Source: an uncultured Porphyromonadaceae bacterium (GTDB lineage Bacteria > Bacteroidota > Bacteroidia > Bacteroidales > Muribaculaceae). Taken from it: a stretch of 16,475 nt of DNA. Position 1 is the first letter of the stretch. Every line of letters begins with the position of its first letter. The notes beneath the pieces are model-generated. The model saw only the letters and a list, made by a program, of their open reading frames with translations. It searched no databases and was not told the origin of the DNA. This document shows positions 6,032 through 14,413 of the stretch, one piece after another. A program made the translations under genes and the position numbers. The stretch lies in the NCBI GenBank assembly GCA_900541555.1, contig UQKE01000051.1, forward strand, positions 1-16,475, in the 5' to 3' direction.

Positions 6032-7108
6032 TTATTTGGCAAGCAATTTGTCGATCTCGGCAGCAAGTTGTTCGCCCACTAATCCGCGGAATGCGATAGT
6101 GCCGTCGGGGGCAAAAACTACAATATGCGGAATGCCGCGTACGCCGTAGATGTCGGTCGGAATGGTTTGCGCGTTGTCGATGACAGCCCATGGGATTTGC
6201 TGCTCTTCAATGCAGCGTCGGGTATCGTCGGGTTCGTCCCATACGGCAACGCCAACCATTGTCAACCCTTTTCCATTGTATTTTTCATAGATTTTTTTCA
6301 GCGTAGGCATTTCGCGCATGCAGGGACCGCACCAGCTTGCAAAGAAATCGAGCAACACGTAATCGCCTTTGCCTACGTAGTCGGACAATTTCTTTTTTGT
6401 GCCGTTGCTTGTCGTGATTTCAAAGTCTGTGAACATTTTTCCGGCAGCAGTTTTTTCGAGCGATTCGGCCATTTTTTTATAACTCTTGACGATGTTGGAA
6501 TTTTTCATCCATTCGGGAGATTCGGCCAACATGCTGTCGATTTCAGCCACAGTCATTCCGTCGGCAATTTGCATGAACAAGCCGTAGCCGATGGCATTGT
6601 CTTTGTTTTCCGCAAATTTTGTTTCCAGATAATCTCCGATTGCGGCAGAAGTTTCGGCTTGATATTTTTCGGCTTCGGCCATCATCTCGTTTGCCGGTTT
6701 TCCGGAACGAGAGAGTTGGCGCATTTTTTCTCGGTAATTGTTGTAAAGGCTGTCGAGATTGGCTGAGATTGCTTCGTTTTTATCGTTGAGCGGCGATCCG
6801 AGCACTTGGCCTTTTTCATTGATGGAAAGGTTGCCCGGCTCGAAAATGAATGATGCAACTTTACGCCCTTCGATTGCCAATGCAGCCGGCAGAGCTGTGC
6901 CGGTCGTCTTTGTGGAGAATGCGAATTTTCCGTTTTTGATTACGGCGCTGTCGAGCGGCTGGTTGTTGTCGAAGTTGACGATATATATTTTTTTGCCATT
7001 GAAGGATTCATCCGGAATAGAGCCGCTTAGGCGGCACACTGTGTCTTGCGCGATCAACGTCGTAGCACATGCGACGATGGCGCATACGGTCGAAATCATT
7101 TTTTTCAT
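6032..7108 (-). CDS. TlpA-like thioredoxin with N-terminal DUF4369 domain
   Basis: The 358-aa product has a signal peptide (residues 1-20, ending LIAQ), a DUF4369-like N-terminal domain (about 25-110: LSGSIPDESFNGKKIYIVN, then LDSAVIKNGKFAF), a helical middle section, and a thioredoxin/TlpA domain from about 225. The active site is WCGPC at 259-263 and the cis-proline loop GIPH has Pro327. Such proteins are periplasmic or envelope thiol-disulfide reductases, very common in Bacteroidales. The natural substrate is unknown. It follows the acyl-CoA ligase gene by 9 bp, so it is probably transcribed with it. Confidence 0.9.
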   Translation of the reverse strand: MKKMISTVCAIVACATTLIAQDTVCRLSGSIPDESFNGKKIYIVNFDNNQPLDSAVIKNGKFAFSTKTTGTALPAALAIEGRKVASFIFEPGNLSINEKGQVLGSPLNDKNEAISANLDSLYNNYREKMRQLSRSGKPANEMMAEAEKYQAETSAAIGDYLETKFAENKDNAIGYGLFMQIADGMTVAEIDSMLAESPEWMKNSNIVKSYKKMAESLEKTAAGKMFTDFEITTSNGTKKKLSDYVGKGDYVLLDFFASWCGPCMREMPTLKKIYEKYNGKGLTMVGVAVWDEPDDTRRCIEEQQIPWAVIDNAQTIPTDIYGVRGIPHIVVFAPDGTIAFRGLVGEQLAAEIDKLLAK

Positions 7109-7117
7109 TTGCTTATT

Positions 7118-8761
7118 TTATTTATAAAGGAATCTTCGTATTGAACGTTTTGGTGTTTTTTCAAATTCTTGCTCCATTATTTCGAAATCGGCGATTTGCG
7201 AATATGCGGGCAAATCTTTGTTGAGCAACACGATGTTTTCTTTCATGATGTCCGGCAGCTTGTCGGCTTCGATGCCTTGTTGCGCAGCGGTTTCGTAGTC
7301 GGGATGAATAAGCGCGACGAGATGTTGCTGGCGGTCGACGATGAGAGATTCGTTGACATAAGGCATGTTGTTCAATTGTTGCTCTATTTCTTCCGGATAA
7401 ATATTTTGTCCGGACGGGCCAAGTATGAGGTTTTTGTTTCTGCCTCGAATATAAATGAAACCGTCGCTGTCGACGTTGCAGATGTCGCCTGTATGGAGCC
7501 ATCCGTCGCGAAGCGCGTCGGCCGTTTCCTGCGGATTCTTGTAGTATCCGAGCATGACATTGCTGCCATGCACGAGCAATTCGCCGGCGATGTTTTCCGG
7601 ATCGGGCGAATCGACTTTTATTTCGATGTTGCTTACCGGCAGGCCGCATGCGCCGGGCCTGTTGATTTCATGCCCTGCATAGGATATGAGGGGTGCACAT
7701 TCGGTCATGCCGTATCCCACGGTGTAGGGGAATCCGATGCGTCGCAGGAATCGTTCGACATCGGCGTTGAGCGCCGCTCCGCCAATGATGATTTCGAAAA
7801 GTTGGCCTCCAAATGTTTCTGTCAGCCGTTCTTTGATTTTGCCGAGTAGCCGGTCGTTGACAAACGGGACAGTCAGCAAGAGTTTCATGTATGGTTTTTC
7901 AAGCAAAGGGAAAACTTTTGTCTTGATGATTTTTTCAAGAATCAGCGGCACTGTCACGATGAGGCGCGGACGAGTGGAAGCGAAAGCATCCATGATGATT
8001 TTCGGCGACGGAATGCGTGTCAGGAAAAACACATGGCATCCTTTGGACAGCGGATGAAGCAATTCGATCGACAATCCGAGCATGTGAGCCAAGGGCAGCA
8101 TGCATATTGTTTTGTCGCCCGGTCCGAGGAATGAAAGTTTTGTTAGTGCAAAATCGATATTGGACGAAATGGCACGGTAGGGGATCATCACGCCTTTGGA
8201 AAGACCGGTGGAGCCGGATGTATAGTTGATGATGGCGAGTTGTTCCATGTCCGGCTTCTTGTAGATCACGTCTTCGCGAGTGAACCGTTCGGGATAGCGT
8301 TTGCCGAAAAGTTCGTTGAGATGGGCTCGTGCGTAGTTGATGCTTTCTTGTTTGGAGAAAAGCAGGCTGTAATCGGAGATGTCGAACACACCATCAATCT
8401 GCGGCGTTTTGTCCACGTCAAGATGTTCGAAGATATGGACATCGGTAAACAAGATGCGTGAATCGGAATGATTTAAGATATGGTGGACAGAATCCGGTTT
8501 GAATTCGTGAAGTATCGGAACGGGTACGGCTCCGTAGGTCAATGCGGCAATGAATGCAACTGACCATTGCGTGCTGTTTTTCCCGCAAAGTGCAATTTTA
8601 TCGCCTTCTACGATGCCGGCTTGTTCAAAAAGCAAATGAAGTTTTGCCACTTTTCGCGCAATATCGCGGTATTGCAGCGAAATTCCATTAAAATCGGTCA
8701 ACGCCAATTCTTCCCAATATTTGCGGACGGCGTTTTCTATAATTTGATTGATGTGTAGCAT
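7118..8761 (-). CDS. AMP-binding long-chain fatty acid-CoA ligase family protein
   Basis: The 547-aa product belongs to the adenylate-forming (ANL) superfamily. It has the phosphate-binding loop TSGSTGLSKG (181-190), YGMTE (350-354), HTGDI (423-427), and the hinge and C-terminal region RGRNKNLILGPSGQNIYPEE. EKTPKRSIRRF near the end probably holds the catalytic A10 lysine. It would activate a carboxylic acid, probably a long-chain fatty acid, to acyl-AMP and then acyl-CoA. The start was placed at ATG 8761 because the upstream 31 codons are unlike the family and overlap a perfect -7 promoter box. Sequence alone does not fix the acid substrate. Confidence 0.88.
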   Translation of the reverse strand: MLHINQIIENAVRKYWEELALTDFNGISLQYRDIARKVAKLHLLFEQAGIVEGDKIALCGKNSTQWSVAFIAALTYGAVPVPILHEFKPDSVHHILNHSDSRILFTDVHIFEHLDVDKTPQIDGVFDISDYSLLFSKQESINYARAHLNELFGKRYPERFTREDVIYKKPDMEQLAIINYTSGSTGLSKGVMIPYRAISSNIDFALTKLSFLGPGDKTICMLPLAHMLGLSIELLHPLSKGCHVFFLTRIPSPKIIMDAFASTRPRLIVTVPLILEKIIKTKVFPLLEKPYMKLLLTVPFVNDRLLGKIKERLTETFGGQLFEIIIGGAALNADVERFLRRIGFPYTVGYGMTECAPLISYAGHEINRPGACGLPVSNIEIKVDSPDPENIAGELLVHGSNVMLGYYKNPQETADALRDGWLHTGDICNVDSDGFIYIRGRNKNLILGPSGQNIYPEEIEQQLNNMPYVNESLIVDRQQHLVALIHPDYETAAQQGIEADKLPDIMKENIVLLNKDLPAYSQIADFEIMEQEFEKTPKRSIRRFLYK

Positions 8762-8789
8762 CAAATATGAAATTTTTATTATTATAGTG

Positions 8790-8797
8790 CAAATATA
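8790..8797 (-). promoter_or_regulatory. -7 element before the acyl-CoA ligase gene
   Basis: On the minus strand TATATTTG matches TAnnTTTG exactly and lies 28 bp before ATG 8761. TTTG boxes are present at 14 and 23 bp upstream, not at the ideal 19-21. TGCACTC precedes the box by 9 bp, as in two other promoter-like sites of this window. Confidence 0.55.
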
Positions 8798-8865
8798 GTG
8801 AAAGTTGAGTGCAAAACAATCAAACTTGTTTGAAATTGTTTTGCCGAAACGCATCCTATATTATC

Positions 8866-8890
8866 CAAATATAGCTGAAAGTCGAGTGCA
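8866..8890 (-). promoter_or_regulatory. Second promoter-like module upstream of the acyl-CoA ligase gene
   Basis: On the minus strand TGCACTC (plus 8884-8890), a 10-bp spacer and TATATTTG (plus 8866-8873). It lies 76 bp upstream of the proximal copy, in the same orientation. There is no TTTG at the usual -33 distance. Confidence 0.4.
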
Positions 8891-8925
8891 GAAGAGAAAA
8901 GAATTTATTCTTATTCAAAACGTAG

Positions 8926-8963
8926 CAATGTCTCCCTTTGTTATGCGAACCAAATAGGGAGGG
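8926..8963 (-). repeat. Short copy of the structured intergenic repeat
   Basis: Read on the minus strand: CCTCCCTATTTGG, then AACAAAGGGAGACATTGCTACG. The arms AGGGAG (8956-8961) and CTCCCT (8932-8937) are complementary. The ending GAGACATTGCTACG is the same wording as near 525 in the left repeat region. The remaining sequence to 9046 shows no gene. Confidence 0.5.
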
Positions 8964-9046
8964 TCCGCACTTTGCGTGTGAATAGAGCAGGCCATTGAGC
9001 GCATGGAAGAATGTTATCTTGTCTGTGTAAGGGGATGGCGTGGTGT

Positions 9047-10630
9047 TTAGAATACGTAGGAGAGCATGAGCATGATGTCGGTTTGATGGCTTTTTATGAT
9101 TGGTTGGTTTGTTCCCCAATTACCATAGTTCATGAACATGTAATAGTCAGTGCGCCTGAAATAATTATTCAAGCACAATGTAGCGAAGACATTTTTCCAT
9201 AGCTTGTAGTTGATGCGGGCTTCTGTATGGATAAAAGATGTTTTGGAATTGTCGCCTTGCACATCAACAGGTTTTCCCGACGGGGTGGCAGACCAATCGA
9301 CAGTGTGATCGTAGGAATTCCATGTGTACAATCGATAATATTGGCTTGAAATGGATGCTGACAGTTTTTTTTGGAACAATGTCAGATTTGCGCCAAATTT
9401 AAGGGAGAAACCGGAAGCCCAATTATAGTTTCGATGGTAGAAACGATAATAGTCGCTCAATATCCCTCCGAGAATCACGCCGTTTAGATGCGTATACGCG
9501 TCGACCATCCATTGGGGATCATTGTCGTACTTGAACATGAGGCCGCTTCCGATTGAAGCCGGACTTCCCAACTTATATGGGACATTGCAGGGTCTGAGCG
9601 GATTTTCCGGAGTTTGGAGGCTGATTGTGTCGGAATCAAAAAAGTCGAAATGTTGGTACATTCCGAGCGATAGGTTGTATTTGCGCGAGTCGACTAATTC
9701 GCGCGACAACAGCCGTCCTTGTATCTCGATGCGGCTCAGCAGAGGCTGGGTTGGCATTAAATTCAATTCGCCATGGAAGGAAAAATAGTCGTATGGCGTT
9801 TTCGATGAAGCAAAGCGGTCGCCGTATGTAATGTCGATTTGGGCAATGCCTCCAAATTTCGCAAGCCTGTCCTCGTTGTGGAATGCCAACAAACGCGTTC
9901 CGGCTGAAAAATTGATGCTGATTGGAGGCATCCCGAAGCGGCGGCCGGAAGTAGGGCGCTTTTCCCATGCTTGCCCTGTGACTATTCGCGTGAAGCCGCG
10001 CATCGGGGAAATCAGAAATGCGGCAGTTTCGCGTCCAAACCGTTCCCATCCTTTCGTGCGGTCGTCCAATACCAAATCGGATGTCCGATAAAACACTTCT
10101 CCAAGTGCGGCTCCGCCGATTGGAGTGGCGATAATGTCGTTTGTGGATGGATATTCGCTTTCCATGAAAAGCTCCCACATGGCGCTTCCTCCAATGGCAA
10201 AAAGTTCCGACTGCCAAAAGTTATAGCCGTTGGAGCGTCCTGCGTTGTAGAATAGCGAACCGTTGTAGGGATGGGCGAACATGTTTGTGTTCAGATGGTC
10301 GTCGTCCCAATCGAACCCATGTTTGAAATTTTCTTTTATCGTGTTCCAATTAATATAGGCATAATGCCCTTTAAGGGCATATCTGTCGAACGCCCAAAGC
10401 CCGATGTTGAATCCGACAGTTTCGCCTGCCGCCCTCCAAAATGATTTTTTCTCAAATCTTGCCACGTCGGCGCTGTCGGGCTGCACAGGATCGCTGACGA
10501 CATGTATGAACGGAAACACTTTTTCGCCTTCGATTTCCTGTTGGATACATGCAACACTGTCGGCCGGTTCTGTTGCCGATGCGAGCATGGGCAACAAACA
10601 GAACATGCAGATTAAAAGAAATTGTCGCAT
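9047..10630 (-). CDS. DUF3943 outer-membrane protein
   Basis: The 527-aa product has a signal peptide (MRQFLLICMFCLLPMLASAT). Its N-terminal half holds the DUF3943 block (about 80-200: WNTIKENFKHGFDWDDDH, then FAHPYNGSLFYNAGRSNGYN). The long C-terminal half is rich in alternating aromatic and polar residues and ends LSYVF, as expected of a transmembrane beta-barrel with a C-terminal aromatic. The family's function is not known. The start was placed at ATG 10630 because the signal peptide begins there. A longer frame from 10738 would overlap dnaJ. It follows dnaJ by 19 bp, so it probably belongs to the grpE-dnaJ transcription unit. Confidence 0.85.
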   Translation of the reverse strand: MRQFLLICMFCLLPMLASATEPADSVACIQQEIEGEKVFPFIHVVSDPVQPDSADVARFEKKSFWRAAGETVGFNIGLWAFDRYALKGHYAYINWNTIKENFKHGFDWDDDHLNTNMFAHPYNGSLFYNAGRSNGYNFWQSELFAIGGSAMWELFMESEYPSTNDIIATPIGGAALGEVFYRTSDLVLDDRTKGWERFGRETAAFLISPMRGFTRIVTGQAWEKRPTSGRRFGMPPISINFSAGTRLLAFHNEDRLAKFGGIAQIDITYGDRFASSKTPYDYFSFHGELNLMPTQPLLSRIEIQGRLLSRELVDSRKYNLSLGMYQHFDFFDSDTISLQTPENPLRPCNVPYKLGSPASIGSGLMFKYDNDPQWMVDAYTHLNGVILGGILSDYYRFYHRNYNWASGFSLKFGANLTLFQKKLSASISSQYYRLYTWNSYDHTVDWSATPSGKPVDVQGDNSKTSFIHTEARINYKLWKNVFATLCLNNYFRRTDYYMFMNYGNWGTNQPIIKSHQTDIMLMLSYVF

Positions 10631-10649
10631 TGTGTACGAGGCGCGCTTT

Positions 10650-11795
10650 TTATTCAAATATGTGTTTGAGCCGGCTGAATATCCGGTGTTTGTCGTTTTC
10701 AGACGGTTTGAAATTTTGCGATTCGCGCAGCGACTCAATCATTCTTTTTTCTTCCGACGATAAATGTTCGGGCGTATAAATCATCACGTTGATTAATTCG
10801 TCGCCGACTTCGCGTCCGTGCATCGACGGAATGCCTTTCCCTCTCAAACGGAGAATTTTTCCTGATTGCGTGCCGGGCTCGATTGTGACGCGGGCTCGCC
10901 CGTCGACAGTCGGCACTTCCACTTTTCCGCCTAACACGGCTGTCGGGAAGTCGAGAACGAGATTGTAGGTGATGTCGTTTTCGTCGCGCATCAGTTGCGG
11001 GTCGCGTTCTTCGCTGATTTGAATGAGCAAATTGCCCGTGACGCCGCCGCGCCGTGCCGCGTTGCCCTTTCCTTCCATGCGGAGCGTCATGCCGTCGGCC
11101 ACGCCTGCCGGTATGTTGACTGTCACGATTTCTTCTTTGCGCTCCACGCCTTCTCCATGGCAATGCGGGCATTGTTCGGATATGATTTTTCCTTCTCCAT
11201 GGCAATCGGGGCATGGCGACGTGGTTTGCACGGAGCCGAGAATTGTGCGTTGCACCCGAGTAACCATGCCTGTCCCGTGGCATGTGGAGCATGTTTTGAA
11301 TGCATTTCCGTCTTTCGCTCCCGTGCCGTGGCAATGGTCGCATGCGACATAGCGGTTGATTTTGAATTTTTTTGTCACGCCGTGCACGATGTCTTTTAGC
11401 GAGACTTTGACATTGATTCTCAAATCGCTTCCGCGATTGACAGGGCGTCCTCCCGCTCGCGAGCCGCCAAAGCCCCCAAATCCGCCAAAACCGCCGAAGA
11501 TGTCGCCAAATTGCGAGAATATGTCTTCCATCGACATGCCTCCGCCGCTATAACCTCCAAACCCTTGTGGGCCCATGCTTGGACCGTATTGGTCGTAACG
11601 GGCGCGTTTGTCGGGATTGCTCAACACGTCGTAGGCCTCGGCCGCTTCTTTGAATTTTTCTTCGGCTTCTTTGTTGCCCGGATTTCTGTCCGGATGGTAT
11701 TGGATGGCTTTTTTGCGGTAAGCTTTCTTTATCTCTTCGGCTGTCGCTTTTTTGTCGACGCCCAACACTTCATAGTAGTCTCTTTTTTCGCTCAT
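10650..11795 (-). CDS. dnaJ: Chaperone protein DnaJ
   Basis: A full-length type I DnaJ of 381 aa. The J domain (about 5-70) has the HPD motif at 34-36. A Gly/Phe-rich linker (about 72-115) is followed by four CxxCxGxG zinc-binding repeats ([32 protein letters not shown]; residues 152-216) and the C-terminal substrate-binding domains. It stimulates the ATPase of DnaK and delivers unfolded clients in the cytoplasm. It lies 18 bp after grpE. No dnaK is in the window. Confidence 0.97.
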   Translation of the reverse strand: MSEKRDYYEVLGVDKKATAEEIKKAYRKKAIQYHPDRNPGNKEAEEKFKEAAEAYDVLSNPDKRARYDQYGPSMGPQGFGGYSGGGMSMEDIFSQFGDIFGGFGGFGGFGGSRAGGRPVNRGSDLRINVKVSLKDIVHGVTKKFKINRYVACDHCHGTGAKDGNAFKTCSTCHGTGMVTRVQRTILGSVQTTSPCPDCHGEGKIISEQCPHCHGEGVERKEEIVTVNIPAGVADGMTLRMEGKGNAARRGGVTGNLLIQISEERDPQLMRDENDITYNLVLDFPTAVLGGKVEVPTVDGRARVTIEPGTQSGKILRLRGKGIPSMHGREVGDELINVMIYTPEHLSSEEKRMIESLRESQNFKPSENDKHRIFSRLKHIFE

Positions 11796-11813
11796 TGCGT
11801 TAATCCTCCATGT

Positions 11814-12401
11814 TTATTGACCGACAACCACTTTGCTGTGGCGCAATACTTTGTCGTGCATCATATAGCCTTTCTGAACGGTGTCGATGACTTTCCCTTT
11901 TTTGCTCTCGTCGTCGGTGGGGAAAGTTGTGACCGCTTCATGAAATTCCGTGTTGAAATCGGCATCTGTTGAGTTGATTGGCGTGACGCCGTTTTTCTCC
12001 AAATATTTCATGAATTTGTTGTAAATCAAGATGATTCCTTCTTTGATGCTGTCGATGTCGGAACTTTCTTCGGCAGCTTGCATGGCGCGCTCGAAATCGT
12101 CGACGACCGGCAACAACTCTTTCATGGCATTTTCGCCTGCATTTTTTATTAATTCGGCTTTTTCTTTTAATGTGCGCTTACGGAAATTGTCGAATTCCGC
12201 GAGGAGAAACATGTACTCTTTTTTCTCTTTTTCAAGAGATTCTTTTGTCGTTTCCAACTCATTTTGCAGTTTTTCCTCATCGGTCATTTCTTCCTTTTCC
12301 GGCGCATCGCTTTGCTCCTGAGCTGTTTCGGCAGTCGCTTCTTCGGCATTTGCCTTTTTATTTTTCAATTCGTTGTCTTCGTTTTTTGATTTCTCTGACA
12401 T
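11814..12401 (-). CDS. grpE: Nucleotide exchange factor GrpE
   Basis: The 195-aa product has a highly charged, disordered N-terminus (about 1-60), a long coiled-coil helix (about 40-90, with ELETTKESLEKEKKEYMFLL), and the conserved GrpE head (PVVDDFERAM, FNTEFHEAV, GYMMHDKVLRHSKVVV). It exchanges ADP for ATP on DnaK. It is the first gene of a probable grpE-dnaJ-DUF3943 unit. The 79-bp gap upstream contains a hairpin but no clear TAnnTTTG promoter, so the promoter is unresolved. Confidence 0.95.
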   Translation of the reverse strand: MSEKSKNEDNELKNKKANAEEATAETAQEQSDAPEKEEMTDEEKLQNELETTKESLEKEKKEYMFLLAEFDNFRKRTLKEKAELIKNAGENAMKELLPVVDDFERAMQAAEESSDIDSIKEGIILIYNKFMKYLEKNGVTPINSTDADFNTEFHEAVTTFPTDDESKKGKVIDTVQKGYMMHDKVLRHSKVVVGQ

Positions 12402-12446
12402 GATTATATCGTTTTATTATTTTCTGACTATTATTCCTCTTTTATC

Positions 12447-12469
12447 AAAAAGTCTGCCAAACTTGCAGA
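12447..12469 (-). terminator. Possible intrinsic terminator between ispE and grpE
   Basis: On the minus strand TCTGC-AAGTTTG-GCAGA forms a 5-bp stem with a 7-base loop, followed by C and five T. It begins 12 bp past the ispE stop and could separate the glycosyltransferase-ispE operon from grpE-dnaJ. The stem is short. The 13-bp string CAAACTTGCAGAA inside it also occurs at 2147-2159 in the repeat region. Confidence 0.45.
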
Positions 12470-12480
12470 AGCCTCGGATG

Positions 12481-13296
12481 CTACAATTTGAGTTTGAATA
12501 GACGTTTGTGTGCACAGCGGGCAGCGAATTGGTCTGCCATATTGTCATTATCGTAAAGACCGAAAATGGCAGACCCCGACCCCGACATGGATGCATAGTA
12601 GGCACCTGATGCATAGAGAGATTTTTTTATTTCTTCCAATTCAGGAAATTTTGGGAATATGCTTGCTTCGAAGTCGTTGGATAGTGCATGTTTCCACTCG
12701 TGGGGATCGAGCGCGACGATGTCTGCAATGTCGTTTTCGGGAATTTTTGGCGTTGTGCCGGCATAGGCGAGTGCGGTCGGGATTGAAATTTCCGGTTTTA
12801 TGACAACTATCATGCTCCCTTTCAGGGATACTTGTGCCAGTGAGAAAATATTTCCGATGCCTCGCGCAATCATGGGACGATTGTAGATGAAAAACGGGCA
12901 GTCGGCACCAAGCGCGACTGCTCTTTTTGCCAATTCTTCTTCATCCAATCCGAGTGCGTGCATTTCGTTCAACATCTTTAACAAGAACGCAGCATCGGCC
13001 GAGCCACCGCCAAGTCCGGCCCCGTCGGGAATATGCTTGTATAGGTGGATGGCGGCATTCGGAAGGTGGAATTCTTCCGCCATCAAGCGATAGGCTTTCA
13101 CTACCAGATTCTTTTCAGGCGGGCAATCGACAGGATTGCCATAAAGGAAAAGTTCCGTTTCCGGAGCAGGTATGATTTCAACCGCGTCGACAAGCGGAAT
13201 GGGGTAGAATATGGTTGAAATGTCGTGATAACCGTCGGGGCGTTTCCGCTCGATGAAAAGGCCTAAGTTGATTTTGGCATTCGGGAATGTGATCAT
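12481..13296 (-). CDS. ispE: 4-diphosphocytidyl-2-C-methyl-D-erythritol kinase (IspE)
   Basis: The 271-aa GHMP kinase shows the three family motifs: the N-terminal PNAKINLGL with Lys8, the ATP-binding loop PDGAGLGGGSADAA (about 90-103), and the C-terminal MSGSGSAIFG. Asp132 in GADCPFF corresponds to the catalytic aspartate. It phosphorylates CDP-methylerythritol in the MEP route to isoprenoid precursors, in the cytoplasm. The gene starts 4 bp after the stop of an upstream glycosyltransferase gene, so it probably shares its transcript. Confidence 0.95.
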   Translation of the reverse strand: MITFPNAKINLGLFIERKRPDGYHDISTIFYPIPLVDAVEIIPAPETELFLYGNPVDCPPEKNLVVKAYRLMAEEFHLPNAAIHLYKHIPDGAGLGGGSADAAFLLKMLNEMHALGLDEEELAKRAVALGADCPFFIYNRPMIARGIGNIFSLAQVSLKGSMIVVIKPEISIPTALAYAGTTPKIPENDIADIVALDPHEWKHALSNDFEASIFPKFPELEEIKKSLYASGAYYASMSGSGSAIFGLYDNDNMADQFAARCAHKRLFKLKL

Positions 13297-13300
13297 TTTT

Positions 13301-14413
13301 CTATTTTTTTAGCGATGGGCATTTTGTCCAAAAATCGAGATAACGGCGTGCGATTTGGCGATAGTCGTGATGGCGTTCGACGTAGAGGCGGCTTTCTTGG
13401 GAAAGTTTTGTGATTTGTTCGGGATGCAAGACGAGCTGTTCGAGCCGGTGGAACACGTCGGTTTCGTCGGGTAGCACGTTGACTATGGGGCGGAGTTCTT
13501 TTTCTCCGATGATGTCATAATTTTCCGGTTCTCCGCCGCCGACAAGCACCAAACCTTTTGCCATGGCGAGCAATCCGTTCATGGCCGGCGTGTACGAATA
13601 GAGTTGGTCGAGCAGCACATCGCTGCCGTCCATTAATTTTTGATATTCGGCGAAAGGCACAGATTCGGCTTTGACAATTTCGCAACGGTTGGGATATTTT
13701 TCTTTGATTCTTTCCAAGGCGCGGAGCATGATGTCGGTGCCTTTGTATTGATGTCGAGTTTTCTGTATGCCTATGAAAAACCGCACGATGCCTGACGGAT
13801 TTTTTATTTCGAATTTTATTTCCCCGACTTCTATCGGGAATGGGATAAACGTCGTTTTTTCAGGGAAAACGGGATGATAACAAGCATAGTATTCGTACAG
13901 TCCGGCGATAATGCCGTCGCAGTCGTTGGCAATTTCTTGATTCAACTTTCCTTTTTCCGTTCCGATCCAATCTTCAATTTCTGTGAGCGCGGCATTGTCG
14001 GTGCGGAGCTGCGAGCCGATGTTGAAATCGGAATATCGGAATGTCGATGTTGTCCGGCATGTGTTAATCCAATAGTAATCCATTCCGTATGCGCCTAAAA
14101 ACATTTTTTTATTGTTTTGCCGCAGATATTGGTATATGGGGCGGATGCGTTCGGCTTTGAGTTCGAAAAACAGGGGGTTTATGATTTGCACGATGTCGTA
14201 GCCTTTCATTTTCCGAAGCGCGGCTTTCACTTGCAAGAGATAGCTCACGGAATCGAGCAATTTGTTGGACTTTCTGACAAGCGACACATCGCGGCGATAG
14301 TTTTTCCAAAAATCGCCGTTGGATGCCACGCATACTTTGTGGCCCAATGCTCTCAGCCCTTCGGCAAGCGTCCAATGCACATTGCTATATTCACCTAAAA
14401 GCAGTATTTTCAT
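13301..14413 (-). CDS. GT-B type glycosyltransferase (family 4-like)
   Basis: The 370-aa product starts MKILLLGEYSNVHWTLAEGL, the usual nucleotide-sugar transferase N-terminus. It has a C-terminal Rossmann half with FFIGIQKTRHQYKGTDIMLRAL and a late EPENYDIIGEKELRPI region like the donor-binding acidic motif of GT4 enzymes. The sugar donor and acceptor are not known. The context suggests cell-surface polysaccharide or glycoconjugate synthesis. Its ATG overlaps the TGA stop of the preceding glycosyltransferase gene by 4 bp (ATGA), which signals translational coupling and fixes the start. A longer frame to 14554 was rejected for this reason. Confidence 0.85.
   Translation of the reverse strand: MKILLLGEYSNVHWTLAEGLRALGHKVCVASNGDFWKNYRRDVSLVRKSNKLLDSVSYLLQVKAALRKMKGYDIVQIINPLFFELKAERIRPIYQYLRQNNKKMFLGAYGMDYYWINTCRTTSTFRYSDFNIGSQLRTDNAALTEIEDWIGTEKGKLNQEIANDCDGIIAGLYEYYACYHPVFPEKTTFIPFPIEVGEIKFEIKNPSGIVRFFIGIQKTRHQYKGTDIMLRALERIKEKYPNRCEIVKAESVPFAEYQKLMDGSDVLLDQLYSYTPAMNGLLAMAKGLVLVGGGEPENYDIIGEKELRPIVNVLPDETDVFHRLEQLVLHPEQITKLSQESRLYVERHHDYRQIARRYLDFWTKCPSLKK

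Larger units (their letters stand above)
8790..8894 (-). repeat. Direct repeat pair in the acyl-CoA ligase upstream region
   Basis: Plus-strand 8790-8816 (CAAATATAG TGAAAG TTGAGTGCA) recurs with few changes at 8866-8894 (CAAATATAG CTGAAAG TCGAGTGCA). Each copy contains, on the minus strand, TGCACTC, a 9- or 10-bp spacer and TATATTTG. It may be a duplicated promoter module. Confidence 0.6.

Noticed and set aside
8856..9119. An 87-codon minus-strand frame in the gap after the DUF3943 gene
   Set aside because: It overlaps the 3' end of the DUF3943 gene and spans a repeat copy and the duplicated promoter module. No domain is visible.
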